64,000 nt of DNA from NCBI GenBank assembly GCA_036506495.1, contig DASXRQ010000115.1, positions 62,001 to 126,000 on the forward strand, given 5' to 3'. A model generated the notes under the pieces. The model did not search any database, was not told where the DNA came from, and worked only from the letters and a program-made list of their open reading frames with translations. This document shows, in pieces, positions 41,748-50,711 of the stretch. Position numbers and translations under genes: made by a program. Within the stretch, counting starts at the first letter, position 1, and every line of letters starts with the position of its first letter. This stretch comes from DASXRC01 sp036506495. Lineage in GTDB: Bacteria; Actinomycetota; Actinomycetes; Mycobacteriales; Micromonosporaceae.

Positions 41748-41811
41748 GGTCGATCTAGGGCGAATACTGGTAGTTAGAGATCAAATAACCAGAACTCGCC
41801 CTAGATCGACC
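41748..41811. terminator. Long inverted repeat between convergent bpa and HAD genes, likely bidirectional terminator
   Basis: GGTCGATCTAGGGCGA (41748-41763) and its exact complement (41796-41811) form a 16-bp stem. The 32-nt loop is AT-rich and has its own CTGGT/ACCAG stem. The right arm includes the last codons and stop (41801-41803) of the HAD gene. It lies between two convergent genes, so it probably ends both transcripts. Confidence 0.7.
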
Positions 41812-42616
41812 GGGTGGCGGGCCCGCCCAGGAGGTCCTCCAGGTACGCCGCGACGCCGTCGTCCTCGTTGGAGCCCGTGACGTCGTCGGCGACCTCGAGC
41901 ACGGCGGCGTGCGCGTTGGCGACCGCGACGGACCGGCCGGCCCAGGTGAGCATCGGGATGTCGTTGGGCATGTCGCCGAAGGCGAGCACCTGCGCTGCGG
42001 TGACGCCCAGCCGGTCGCATAACCAGGCCAGACCGGCCGCCTTGGTCACGCCGACCGCGGAGATCTCGACCAGCCCACTGAACGACGAGTGCGTGGCCTC
42101 GGCCAGCCCAGCCACGCAGCCCGCGACGATGGCGGTGAACGCGTCCGGATCGAGGTCGCCGGCCCGCGCGAGCAGCTTGACGGCGGGCTCCCCGCACAGT
42201 TCATCCACGGACGCGACGGACCGAATCGCCGGATCCCGGGAATCCCACCGCAGTGGGTACGTGCGTTCGTGCCGCATCGTCCGACCGTCCGCGACCTCGA
42301 CCGCGAAGGCGACCTCGGGTAGCTCGGCACGCAGCCGACGGCACACGTCGGCCAGCGTTTCCGGTAGCAGCGGCATGGTGTGCAGGGCGACGTCGTCTGC
42401 GGGGTCGTACACCACGGCTCCGTTCGCGCACACCGCGGGTGGTGGCGCCGGCAGCTGGGCGTACACCTTGGCGAGCCAACGCACCGGACGGCCGGTGACC
42501 AGCGCGACCTGCCCGCCCTCGGCGGTGATCCGCTTGAGCACCGCGGCGGTGCGCGCCGATATGGTCTCGTCGCGCCGCAGCAGGGTGCCGTCGAGATCGG
42601 TCGCGACCAGGCGCAT
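41801..42616 (-). CDS. HAD family hydrolase, Cof-type
   Basis: 271 residues. HAD motifs: I VATDLDGTLLRRD, II VTGRP, III lysine in KLLARAGDL region, and IV FGDMPNDIPMLTWAG. The cap is a C2B type (Cof/SPP). Such proteins dephosphorylate sugars or nucleotides of cofactor pathways. The gene follows a paralogue, overlapping by one base (TGATG), and the two are 35-40 percent alike by eye, suggesting duplication. The start at 42616 gives a normal N-terminus; the upstream frame is a shadow of the paralogue. Confidence 0.85.
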   Translation of the reverse strand: MRLVATDLDGTLLRRDETISARTAAVLKRITAEGGQVALVTGRPVRWLAKVYAQLPAPPPAVCANGAVVYDPADDVALHTMPLLPETLADVCRRLRAELPEVAFAVEVADGRTMRHERTYPLRWDSRDPAIRSVASVDELCGEPAVKLLARAGDLDPDAFTAIVAGCVAGLAEATHSSFSGLVEISAVGVTKAAGLAWLCDRLGVTAAQVLAFGDMPNDIPMLTWAGRSVAVANAHAAVLEVADDVTGSNEDDGVAAYLEDLLGGPATRSI

Positions 42617-43437
42617 CACGTCGACAGTAGTCGATCGAGGTAGACGGCCACCCCGTCGTCGTCGTTGCTGAGCGTGAGCTCGTCGGCCAGCGCGAGGACC
42701 GACGGGTGGGCGTTGGCGACCCCGACCCGGCCCCAGCTGGCCCACTCGAACATCGGCACGTCGTTCGGCATGTCCCCGAAGACCAGCACGTCGCTCGAGT
42801 CCACCCCGATCGCGTCCGCGACGACCGCGAGGCCGGTCGCCTTGTCGACGCCGGGCGGGCAGATCTCGATGAACCCCAGCCCCGCCTGGGTGACCGCCGC
42901 GAGCGCCTCGGGGACGATCCGCCGGGCCGCGACCAGCAGGGCATCCACTTTGTGGTCCGCGGTCCTCGCGAACGCCTTGATCACCTGGCCGGAGAAGACC
43001 TCGTCCCGGGTACGCACTTCAAGGTCGTCCGGGTAACGCCAGGCCGGATCGGGGTCGCCCCAGAGCGGCGCGTTGTGGCCCTCCAGCGCTTCCACCATGA
43101 CCGTGAGCGGTCCCACCTCGGCCTCAAGGTCGGCGATCACGGCCGCCAGCGCCGCGCCGGAAAGACGCTCGTCGCGCAGCACCACCGGTCCCGCGGGATC
43201 GGACTGGTCGACCACCCAGCCGCCGCCGGCCATGACGAGGTAGTCGGCTGAGCGGATGTCCGCCTTGGTCAACTCGGTCAGCCGAGGGCCGCGGCCGGTC
43301 GCGCCGACGATCGGGATGCCCGCCGAGCGCACCCGGTCCAGCACCTCCTGGCTGTACGCGGACACGGTGTCATCGCTGCGCACGAGGGTCCCGTCGAGGT
43401 CCGTGGCGACGAGCTTGGGCAGTCCCGGACGCGGCAT
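42616..43437 (-). CDS. HAD family hydrolase, Cof-type (paralogue)
   Basis: 273 residues. Motifs: KLVATDLDGTLVRSDDTVSA, ATGRGPRL, KAFARTADHK and FGDMPNDVPMFEW. Same architecture as the downstream HAD protein, and probably a tandem duplicate. AGGAGG lies 7 nt before the ATG. The 174 bp between it and serS upstream show no RNA or clear gene; the only frame there (starting 43567) is short and Cys-containing, and I rejected it. Substrate unknown. Confidence 0.85.
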   Translation of the reverse strand: MPRPGLPKLVATDLDGTLVRSDDTVSAYSQEVLDRVRSAGIPIVGATGRGPRLTELTKADIRSADYLVMAGGGWVVDQSDPAGPVVLRDERLSGAALAAVIADLEAEVGPLTVMVEALEGHNAPLWGDPDPAWRYPDDLEVRTRDEVFSGQVIKAFARTADHKVDALLVAARRIVPEALAAVTQAGLGFIEICPPGVDKATGLAVVADAIGVDSSDVLVFGDMPNDVPMFEWASWGRVGVANAHPSVLALADELTLSNDDDGVAVYLDRLLST

Positions 43438-43611
43438 TTGTTCCTCCTAGCCCGCCGTGTCCGGCGGACGGGCAATCCGTCCGGGTCGGAGGCCCGTGAA
43501 ACGCGAAGCGTTCGTGGACCGTCACGGCGGGGCAGCAACCGTACCTCGCCTCGGTGGTCTTGACCATGGATTCCGCGCGACCCGCGGGCGAGCAACGCAC
43601 CAAGCTCAGCT

Positions 43612-44871
43612 TTACGACGCGGGTGTCAGCACGTCCCGGCCACCGAGATAGGGCTGCAGCGCCTTCGGTACCCGCACCGAGCCGTCCGGCTGCTGGTGGC
43701 CCTCCAGAATCGGGATGAGCCACCTGGTCGTGGCGAGCGTCCCGTTCAACGTGGCGGCGATCTGCGGGCGCCCGTCCTCGTCCCGGTATCGGATGCCCAG
43801 CCGGCGCGCCTGGAACGTCGTGCAGTTCGACGTCGAGGTGATCTCGCGGTACCGGCCCTGGGACGGCACCCACGCTTCGCAGTCGTACTTGCGTGCCGCC
43901 GACGAGCCGAGGTCGCCCGCCGCGACGTCGATCACCCGGTACGGGATCTCGACCTTGGCGAGCATCTCCTCCTCCCACGCGAGCAGCCGCAGGTGTTCGT
44001 CGTGTGCCTGTTCGGGCCGGCAGAACGAGAACATCTCCACCTTGTCGAACTGGTGCACGCGCAGGATCCCGCGGACGTCCTTGCCGTGCGAGCCGGCCTC
44101 ACGGCGGAAGCACGTCGACCAGCCGGCGTACCGCATCGGTTCGTCGAGGTCGAGGAACTCGCCCGCGTGGTATGCCGCGAGCGCCACCTCCGACGTGCCG
44201 ACGAGGAACAGGTCGTCGGCCTCGAGCCGGTACACCTCGGCCGCGTGCGCGCCCAGGAAGCCGGTCCCCTCCATCGACTCCGGCTTGACCAGGACCGGCG
44301 GGATCACCGGCGTGAGGCCGGACTCGACGGCCTGTCCAATAGCCAGCTGCAGCAGGCCGAGCTGCAGCAGCGCACCCACCCCGGTCAGGTAGTAGAACCG
44401 ACTACCCGAGACCTTCGCGCCCCGCTCCACGTCGATGGCGCGCAGTGCCTCCCCGAGGTCCACGTGGTCGCGGACCGAGTCGAGCTCGGGCCGGTCGCCC
44501 ACCTCGCGGAGAACGACGTAGTTCTCCTCGCCGCCGGCCGGCACGCCATCCTCGATCAGGTTCGACATGGCCAGCTGGGCCCGGCGCAGGGCCTGCTCGG
44601 CCTCGGTGACGGCGGCCTCGGCCGCCTTCACCTCGGCCGCCAGTTCCCTGGTACGCGCCAGTAGCGCGTCCCGGTCGTCGCCGATCGCCCCCGGCATCTG
44701 CTTGCCGAGCTGTTTCTGCTCGGCCCGCAGCGTCTCGAAGCGCTGCACCGCCGCCCGGCGCTCCTCGTCGGCCCGCAGCAGCTCATCGACGAGTGCCTCG
44801 GACTCGCCGCGGGCTCGTTGGCTCGCGCGGGCGGCGTCCGGGTTGTCTCGGAGCAGGCGCAGGTCGATCAC
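43612..44871 (-). CDS. serS: Seryl-tRNA synthetase
   Basis: 419 residues, full length. N-terminal coiled-coil arm (about 30-105) for tRNA binding, then the class II core: motif 2 at STCFRREAGSHGKDVRGILR and VHQFDKVEMFSF, motif 3 at ATLNGTLATTRWLIPILEGH. The ending with a short tail after VRVPKALQPYLGG is normal. Charges tRNA-Ser, and hence also tRNA-Sec if present. The start is GTG at 44871, with TAGGCT 8 nt upstream and no SD, so it may be leaderless. It is a housekeeping gene between accessory-type neighbours. Confidence 0.96.
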   Translation of the reverse strand: MIDLRLLRDNPDAARASQRARGESEALVDELLRADEERRAAVQRFETLRAEQKQLGKQMPGAIGDDRDALLARTRELAAEVKAAEAAVTEAEQALRRAQLAMSNLIEDGVPAGGEENYVVLREVGDRPELDSVRDHVDLGEALRAIDVERGAKVSGSRFYYLTGVGALLQLGLLQLAIGQAVESGLTPVIPPVLVKPESMEGTGFLGAHAAEVYRLEADDLFLVGTSEVALAAYHAGEFLDLDEPMRYAGWSTCFRREAGSHGKDVRGILRVHQFDKVEMFSFCRPEQAHDEHLRLLAWEEEMLAKVEIPYRVIDVAAGDLGSSAARKYDCEAWVPSQGRYREITSTSNCTTFQARRLGIRYRDEDGRPQIAATLNGTLATTRWLIPILEGHQQPDGSVRVPKALQPYLGGRDVLTPAS

Positions 44872-44931
44872 AGAACGGGAGCCTACCGGGACGGCGGGTA
44901 GGTGCTCATCCCAGATATGACCGGGACGGGA

Positions 44932-45978
44932 TCAGAGGAAGCCACGTGCCGTGAACGCCGCCCGCACCTTCGATGCGGTCGCCGGGCCATAGAGCCGCTG
45001 GGCCGCCGCGACGGTGTCCAGCGCCGCGTCATGGAACGAGGTGTCCGGCGCGAACGCGAACTGCGCCTCCACGATCAATGTGGTGGCGGTCCGGTCGCCC
45101 AGGGCGTTGCGGATGTCCCACAGCGCTGCGGACCAGATCTCCCCGTCGGCGTGGACCTCGCCCACGACGTCCTCGGGGTATTGCTTGGTCCCGTCGAGGC
45201 GGCGCAGGCAGTGCGGCACCGTCCTGGTGTACGACGTCGAGTCCCAGTCGGCCACGCAGGCCTCCGGCGTGAGGGTCGGTACGCCGGTCTGCCAGCTCGT
45301 CACGGCCACCGCGAGGTAGTCGCTGAAGCCTTCGCCGATCGAGCCCGACTCGAGGTTCGTGCCGAAGCCGGTCACCTGGCTGTCCTGCACCGAGTGGCCG
45401 TACTCGTGGATGATCACCTCGGCGTCCTCGGCGTCGTCGACGCCGCCCTTGCCGAGCGTGATGTTCGCCTTGTCCTCCCGGAAGAACGAGTTGTCGCCGC
45501 CGAACTGATTGATGCGCAGCTCGATCTGGCGCTGGTTGACCGGCCGCAGTGTCGAACCGAATCCGAGCGCCTGCAGGTAGTGCTGCGCCGTCGTCACCCA
45601 GTAGTAGCCCATGACCTGCTCGAACTGGTCGGCGTCCCGATGCCAGATGGGGAACGCGCCAGCGACCGCCCGCGCCGGCGTCCCGGTCGTGCTCTTCACC
45701 GTCACGTATCTCCCGGTGAGCATGCCGGAGGCGTCGAGATCGGTGAGGGTCACTCGACGGTACGCCGGGGCGAACGCCGGGGAGTCGGCGTCCTTGTTGT
45801 CCGTCAGCGTCTGGATGCCCAGTTGCTGAACCGGGTTCGGGTAGAAGACGGTGCCGGCGGCCTGTGCGCCGAACGGGTCGCCGGGCGCCGCGGACGCGCC
45901 GCCGGACAGGGCCCCACCGGCCGCCGTCAGCGCGGCAGCGGTCAAGGCGATCAGGGTCGTACGCAGTCGTGCAGACAT
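44932..45978 (-). CDS. Secreted zinc metalloprotease, M36/fungalysin-like
   Basis: 348 residues. Signal peptide (LIALTAAALTAAGGALSGGA then ASA-A) precedes the mature protein. The zinc motif is VIIHEYGHSVQD (HExxH), and the third ligand fits SIGEGFSDYLAV (Glu). The GEGFSDY form is characteristic of fungalysin/thermolysin-type families. It is shorter than typical fungalysins, lacking a long pro-region. Probably an extracellular or cell-wall protease. Start is ATG at 45978, with AAGGA about 9 nt upstream. Its partner or substrate is unknown. Confidence 0.82.
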   Translation of the reverse strand: MSARLRTTLIALTAAALTAAGGALSGGASAAPGDPFGAQAAGTVFYPNPVQQLGIQTLTDNKDADSPAFAPAYRRVTLTDLDASGMLTGRYVTVKSTTGTPARAVAGAFPIWHRDADQFEQVMGYYWVTTAQHYLQALGFGSTLRPVNQRQIELRINQFGGDNSFFREDKANITLGKGGVDDAEDAEVIIHEYGHSVQDSQVTGFGTNLESGSIGEGFSDYLAVAVTSWQTGVPTLTPEACVADWDSTSYTRTVPHCLRRLDGTKQYPEDVVGEVHADGEIWSAALWDIRNALGDRTATTLIVEAQFAFAPDTSFHDAALDTVAAAQRLYGPATASKVRAAFTARGFL

Positions 45979-46029
45979 GGGGGAGTGTCCTTCCTCGGTG
46001 AAGGCTTGGGTCTACGGGATGTGCTCAAG

Positions 46030-46791
46030 TCACACGCGGTCATCGGGCGCCTGGGAGAACGGCATCGCCGGCCCGACCGTCAGATCCAGCGGAGCCGAGA
46101 CGTCGTCCGGCTCCGGTTCCCGGCGTGGACGGCGCCACACGTCGTGGCCGTCCGGCCCCTCCGGCTGGGTGCCGGCCGACGTGGTCGGGGACGCCAGAGG
46201 CGCGGCTCGGGGCGCCAACCGGCCGGCTAGGAGGAGCGCGAGGGCGGCCAGCCCGGCGGCGGCGAACGCCGCCTCCAGCCCACGGCCGGTGGAGGCCGCG
46301 GGCGGGGCGGCGAAGCCCCACTCGATGTATCCGTTGAACGGGGTGCCCAGCTGGTCGATCTGCGCGACGGTCGCGAACAGCAGCACGCCCAGCCCCCCGG
46401 CCAGCGCCAACCCGACGATCCGGGCGTGGGTCCGCACGGGCGCCGACCCGAACAGGACGAGGGCCAGGCACGAGGTCAGCGCGAGAACACCGATGAGGTA
46501 CGCCGTGCCGAAGCCGCCCAGCGCCGCCACACCGGCGGTGACCTGGCGGGTTCCGGACGGGTCCACCTGGACGGTGGCGACCTGCCACTCGCCGATCAGC
46601 GACGCGAACGCCGCGACGGCCGCGAGCCCGGCGAGCACCGGCACAACGCGGGGGTCGTGACGCAGCGCGTACAGCGCACGCCGTGCTGCGGCCCACGCCG
46701 GTGTGGCCCGGCGGTGGTCGTCCGCATCGTCGGTCCCGAACTCGACGACTGCGTCGGGTCGGTCAAGGCTCGAGGTCTCTTCCTTCGCCAT
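46030..46791 (-). CDS. Four-helix membrane protein, unknown function
   Basis: 253 residues. Cytoplasmic acidic N-terminus (about 45 residues), then hydrophobic segments VVPVLAGLAAVAAFASLIG, GFGTAYLIGVLALTSCLALV, IVGLALAGGLGVLLFATVA and AAFAAAGLAALALLLAGRLA. The C-terminal 50 residues are Pro/Asp/Arg-rich and probably cytoplasmic. GGGAGG stands 5 nt before the ATG. It follows the FAD oxidoreductase and precedes the metalloprotease on the same strand, but no common function is visible. Confidence 0.7.
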   Translation of the reverse strand: MAKEETSSLDRPDAVVEFGTDDADDHRRATPAWAAARRALYALRHDPRVVPVLAGLAAVAAFASLIGEWQVATVQVDPSGTRQVTAGVAALGGFGTAYLIGVLALTSCLALVLFGSAPVRTHARIVGLALAGGLGVLLFATVAQIDQLGTPFNGYIEWGFAAPPAASTGRGLEAAFAAAGLAALALLLAGRLAPRAAPLASPTTSAGTQPEGPDGHDVWRRPRREPEPDDVSAPLDLTVGPAMPFSQAPDDRV

Positions 46792-46875
46792 GATGACCTC
46801 CCGGAGTGTTGCGTGGCGCCTTGGGAATCATCGCAGAGCGGCCGCGCATCGGCACCTGCCCCGTCCCAGCGCTGG

Positions 46876-48480
46876 TCAGCGGCACCGACGCCAGCGCTGG
46901 TCACGGAGCACCTGCCGGACCACGTTGCGGCCCGGGCGTCCGGTCACACCGCCCCCGCCGTGGGTCGCGCTGCCCGCCTGGTACAACCCCCTGATGGGAG
47001 TGCGCAGGTCGGCGTAGCCGGCGGCCGGCCGGCAGTGGAACATCTGCCCGGGCGTGAGCTCGCCGTGGAAGATGTTGCCGCCGATCAGGCCGTACTCGGT
47101 CTGCATCTCATGCGGCCCGATGACCTGCCGACCGATCACCGAGTCGGTGAACCCCGGTGCCACCGCCTCGATGCGGGCCACCAGCCGGTCGGCGTACGCC
47201 GTCAGCTCCGCGTCGTTCGGCTCGTCCGCGTACGTGTGCGGCACCCATTGGGTGAACGCGCTGACGATGTGCTTTCCCTCGGGCGCGAGCGTCGGGTCGA
47301 ACATCGACGGGATGCACATGTCGGCGAACGGCAGGGTGGCCGGCCGGCCCGCGGCCGCCTCCCGGAAGGCGGTCTCCACGTCGTCGAGCGACTCGGCGAG
47401 CACGATCGTGCCGCCATGGACAGCCGGCTCGACCTCCGGGTGACTGGCGAACCTCGGGAGCCGGTCGACCGCGAAGTTGACCTTCACAGTCCCGGACCGG
47501 GACCGGTAGGCCTCGATGTCCGCGATGAAGTCGGCGGGCAGCTCGCCGCGGTCCAGCAGGCGGAGGAACGAGATGGCCGGGTGCGCGGTCGTGATGACGG
47601 TGCCGGCGCGCAGCTGCGTACCGTCCTGCAGCGTTACCCCCTCGACGGCGCCGGCCCGGGTGTCGATGCGCGCGACCGGCGCGTTCGTGCGCAGCTCCGC
47701 GCCGAACGACCGGGCCGCGGCAGCGATGGCCTGGGTGACGGAGCCCATGCCGCCTCGCGGAAAGCCCCACGCCGCGGCCTGCCCGTCGGTCTCGCCGAGG
47801 TGGTGATGCAGCATCACGTACGCGCTGCCGGCGCTGCGCGGACCCGCCCAGCTGCCGATCACGCTGGACACGGAGAGAACCCCGCGCATCGCGTCGGACT
47901 CGAAGCGCTCCTCGACCAGGTCGGCGCAGCTCGCGGTGAACAGCCGGGTCAGGTCGAACGCGGCCCGCACGTCCGCCCGGCGGAGGGTTTTCAGCAAGCC
48001 TGCCTGGCCGATCAGGTCCGCGGGCCGCTTGGAGCCGAGCTTCGGTGGCACCTGGTCCAGCAGGGGCCCGACCAGCCTCGCCAGGCCGGCGAGCCAGCGC
48101 TCCCACTCCTCGTACGCGTCCGCGTCCCGCTTCGCGAACTTGCTGATCTCGGCGTGCCGACGCACCGGGTCGACGGCCAGGTGCAGGTACCGGCCGTCGC
48201 GGCGGGGTGCGAAGTAGGGGCCCTGTGGGTACAAGTGATAGCCGTGCTCGGCCAGCCGGAGGTCCCGGACCAGATCCCGCGGCAGCCAGCTCACGACGTA
48301 GGACAGGCTCGTGACCGTGAAGTCGGGCCCGAACGGGCGCTCGGATACGGCCGCGCCGCCGACGATGTGCCGCCGTTCCAGCACGACCACCCGCCTCCCG
48401 GCTCGCGCCAGGTACGCGGCCGCGATCAGCCCGTTGTGACCGCCCCCGATGATGATCACGTCGTACTGTCCGCTGCTCAC
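46876..48480 (-). CDS. FAD-dependent oxidoreductase, PYROXD2/CrtI-like
   Basis: 534 residues. N-terminal FAD-binding motif VIIIGGGHNGLIAAAYLARA (about 7-26) and ERRHIVGGAAVSERPFGPDF. The C-terminal GLYQAGSATHGGGGVTGRPG is the FAD-binding ATG-like motif of phytoene-desaturase-type proteins. The closest group is the PYROXD2-like oxidoreductases rather than true carotenoid desaturases; no crt genes are adjacent. Substrate unknown. The GTG start gives MSSGQYDV. It lies 26 bp after the small membrane protein on the same strand. Confidence 0.85.
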   Translation of the reverse strand: MSSGQYDVIIIGGGHNGLIAAAYLARAGRRVVVLERRHIVGGAAVSERPFGPDFTVTSLSYVVSWLPRDLVRDLRLAEHGYHLYPQGPYFAPRRDGRYLHLAVDPVRRHAEISKFAKRDADAYEEWERWLAGLARLVGPLLDQVPPKLGSKRPADLIGQAGLLKTLRRADVRAAFDLTRLFTASCADLVEERFESDAMRGVLSVSSVIGSWAGPRSAGSAYVMLHHHLGETDGQAAAWGFPRGGMGSVTQAIAAAARSFGAELRTNAPVARIDTRAGAVEGVTLQDGTQLRAGTVITTAHPAISFLRLLDRGELPADFIADIEAYRSRSGTVKVNFAVDRLPRFASHPEVEPAVHGGTIVLAESLDDVETAFREAAAGRPATLPFADMCIPSMFDPTLAPEGKHIVSAFTQWVPHTYADEPNDAELTAYADRLVARIEAVAPGFTDSVIGRQVIGPHEMQTEYGLIGGNIFHGELTPGQMFHCRPAAGYADLRTPIRGLYQAGSATHGGGGVTGRPGRNVVRQVLRDQRWRRCR

Positions 48481-48506
48481 TGCCGTGATCCTGCCTGATT
48501 AACAAC

Positions 48507-48995
48507 TCAGCTGGAAAGCCCAGCCGCGCGTCGAACGGAGAGCAGGCCCGCGCCCAAGCCGAGCATCGGCGCGGCGGCCAGGCCGTACCAGACACCGCTC
48601 AGCCTCGTCACGAGCATGTCCATGCGGGCGAGACCCGTGCTCAGGGAGATCGACGAATCGGAGAGGCGGTTGGCCTGATCGACGACCAGGAGCAGGCCGG
48701 CGAGCCCGAGCACCACGGCGGCGAGGCCGGCCCAGCGGGCCTGGCGGGGCCGGGCCACCGCCGCGCCCACCACGAGTCCGAACAGCGCGAACAGGCAGAG
48801 GACATACCAGGATCCCTGGTCGAGCTGGAACACGACCGCGCTGCCGGCGAGGTTGTCACCGGCGCCGCTACCGACCGCGGTGGCGTCCGCGTCAATCCGG
48901 TATCTGGCCCACGGCAGCGCCAGCGAGGCCATCGCCGCGAGGAATCCCAAGCCGACGAGCGTGCCGCCCAGGCACGCCACCAGTCGCCGTGCCAT
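48507..48995 (-). CDS. Small four-helix membrane protein
   Basis: 162 residues. Helices at about 5-28, 62-82, 88-107 and 132-155. The first helix is followed by an extracytoplasmic loop of about 35 residues (RYRIDADATAVGSGAGDNLA). GGGAGG lies 5 nt before the ATG. No motif identifies it. It is divergent from the OsmC gene with a 70-bp gap, and upstream of the FAD oxidoreductase on the same strand. The topology resembles actinobacterial hypothetical Trp-associated membrane-type proteins, but I claim no function. Confidence 0.65.
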   Translation of the reverse strand: MARRLVACLGGTLVGLGFLAAMASLALPWARYRIDADATAVGSGAGDNLAGSAVVFQLDQGSWYVLCLFALFGLVVGAAVARPRQARWAGLAAVVLGLAGLLLVVDQANRLSDSSISLSTGLARMDMLVTRLSGVWYGLAAAPMLGLGAGLLSVRRAAGLSS

Positions 48996-49052
48996 CCGCG
49001 CCTCCCGGGTAGGGGCGTTCGCCGCATCGTCGCATCCTCACGGCGTTTGGAC

Positions 49053-49058
49053 TAGCGT
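49053..49058 (+). promoter_or_regulatory. Candidate leaderless -10 for the OsmC gene
   Basis: TAGCGT lies 7 nt before the ATG at 49066, with no SD between. Confidence 0.4.
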
Positions 49059-49065
49059 CGGTGCC

Positions 49066-49494
49066 ATGCCTATCCGTACCGCAACAGCACGTTGGGAGGG
49101 CACTCTCACCGAGGGCGCAGGCACGATGCGCACCGGTGGTGGAGGCCTGTCGGCGTCCTACTCGTACAAGTCCCGGTTCGAGGACGGCGAGGGCAGCAAC
49201 CCCGAGGAGCTCATCGCCGCCGCGCATTCCGGGTGCTTCTCGATGGCCCTGTCCAAGGGCCTCACCGACGCCGGGTATCCGCCGACGTCGATCTCGACGA
49301 GCGCCTCCGTGCACCTGGACAAGACCGACGCCGGCATGACGGTGACCCGCATCGACCTGGACACGGTCGGTGAGGTTCCGAACATCGACGCGGCCGAGTT
49401 CAACAAGATCGCCGAGGGCGCCAAGGACAACTGCCCGATCTCGCGTCTGCTTTCGCCTGGCGCCGACATCACGCTGTCCGCGCGTCTGGCCTGA
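49066..49494 (+). CDS. OsmC family peroxiredoxin-like protein
   Basis: 142 residues. OsmC/Ohr fold: ELIAAAHSGCFSMALSKGLT holds the first redox cysteine and AKDNCPISRLLSPGADITLS the second, both as in organic hydroperoxide reductases of the OsmC group. It reduces organic peroxides with a thiol partner, probably a dithiol such as lipoyl or mycothiol-linked. The start fits a leaderless transcript. It is a short single gene facing the zincin gene. Osmotic or oxidative induction is family knowledge, not visible here. Confidence 0.92.
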   Translation: MPIRTATARWEGTLTEGAGTMRTGGGGLSASYSYKSRFEDGEGSNPEELIAAAHSGCFSMALSKGLTDAGYPPTSISTSASVHLDKTDAGMTVTRIDLDTVGEVPNIDAAEFNKIAEGAKDNCPISRLLSPGADITLSARLA

Positions 49495-49542
49495 CTGAGT
49501 AGCTGGCCCTCGATCCGCTCGGGGGAGCGGGATTATGGACTC

Positions 49543-49896
49543 GTGCCGGTTGCGATGAGTCGGGAGCGGTTCGAGGAGCTGGTCTCGGAGGCGCTCGACG
49601 AGGTGCCCGAGGAGCTGCTCGACCTGATGGACAACGTGGTCATCCTCGTCGAGGACGACCCGCCGCCGGAGGATCCCGACCTGCTCGGCCTGTACGAGGG
49701 GCACGCGCTGACCGATCGCGGCTGGAACTACGCCGGCGTACTTCCCGACCGGATAACGATCTACCGCCATCCGATCCTGCGCATGTGCGAGGACGAGGAC
49801 GACGTGGTGGACGAGGTGGCCGTCACCGTCGTACACGAGATCGCGCACCATTTCGGCATCGACGACAAACGCCTGCACGCCCTCGGTTGGGCGTAG
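49543..49896 (+). CDS. Small zincin-like metallopeptidase family protein
   Basis: 117 residues. The motif VTVVHEIAHHFGIDDKRLHA contains HExxH and belongs to the small metallopeptidase (zincin_1/DUF1025-type) family found in many actinobacteria. The acidic N-terminal part (SEALDEVPEELLDLMDNVVI) precedes it. Activity is plausible but not known. The GTG at 49543 is the first start in frame; an ATG at 49555 is an alternative. It is 48 bp after the OsmC gene and 58 bp before AIM24. Confidence 0.85.
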   Translation: MPVAMSRERFEELVSEALDEVPEELLDLMDNVVILVEDDPPPEDPDLLGLYEGHALTDRGWNYAGVLPDRITIYRHPILRMCEDEDDVVDEVAVTVVHEIAHHFGIDDKRLHALGWA

Positions 49897-49954
49897 CCCG
49901 GCTTGCGTATGTCTCCTATCCTCGGGCGACCACCCCCGTACAGGAGGTACCCCG

Positions 49955-50680
49955 ATGCGCAGCGCGCTGTTCTCCGCGGAGAACCTGGAGAAGGAGTCCG
50001 CACAGCCCGGCATGCGGCTGCAGAACTCGAAGATGCTCAAGATCGAGCTGAACGGCGAGTGCATGGCCCGAACCGGCTCGATGGTCGCGTACCAGGGTCA
50101 GGTTCAGTTCCAGGCCCTCGGTTCGGGCGGAGTCGGCAAGTGGTTGAAGCAGAAGGTCACGGGCGAGGGCGTACCCCTGATGAAGCTCAGCGGCCGAGGG
50201 GATGTGTTCCTCGGTGACCGCGCCGCCGACATCCACCTCGTCGACCTCGAGCCCGGCGATGCGTTGTCCATCAACGGCGCCAACGTGCTCGCCTTCGATT
50301 CGACCCTGAAGTACGACATCAAGATGGTCCAGGGCATGGGCATGCTGTCGTCGGCCGGCCTGTTCAACTGCATGTTTTCCGGCCAGGGCCGGATAGCGAT
50401 CACCACGAAGGGCACGCCGGTCGTCCTCAACGTCGACCAGCCCACGTACGTCGACCCGCAGGCCGCGATCTGCTGGTCGTCCACCCTGCAGACCGGCTAC
50501 CACCGCGCCGATCAGCTCGGCCTAGGCACGCTGCTGGGCCGCACGACGGGCGAGGCCTTCACGATGAGTTTCACCGGCCAGGGCTTCGTCGTCGTGCAGC
50601 CGTCGGAGGAGCCGCGCGGCGGTGCGCCGAGCACCGGTCAACAGAGCGGCGGCGTCCTCGGCGGGTTGCTGGGCAACTGA
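49955..50680 (+). CDS. AIM24 family protein
   Basis: 241 residues, beta-rich AIM24 (TRAP-like) fold. Family sequences are LKIELNGECMARTGSMVAYQ, GEGVPLMKLSGRGDVFLGDR and LFNCMFSGQGRIAITTKGTP. A Gly-rich tail ends the protein. AIM24-like proteins in eukaryotes act in mitochondria, while bacterial functions are unclear. AGGAGG lies 7 nt before the ATG. Convergent with pheA, across a 97-bp near-palindrome. No neighbour suggests a role. Confidence 0.85.
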   Translation: MRSALFSAENLEKESAQPGMRLQNSKMLKIELNGECMARTGSMVAYQGQVQFQALGSGGVGKWLKQKVTGEGVPLMKLSGRGDVFLGDRAADIHLVDLEPGDALSINGANVLAFDSTLKYDIKMVQGMGMLSSAGLFNCMFSGQGRIAITTKGTPVVLNVDQPTYVDPQAAICWSSTLQTGYHRADQLGLGTLLGRTTGEAFTMSFTGQGFVVVQPSEEPRGGAPSTGQQSGGVLGGLLGN

Positions 50681-50711
50681 CCGGCCGCACTGACCTCCGG
50701 GCATGCGCGCA

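Noticed and set aside
43370..43567. 64-codon frame with several cysteines between serS and the first HAD gene, resembling a peptide precursor
   Set aside because: It overlaps the HAD start, lacks an SD and has no modifying enzymes nearby.
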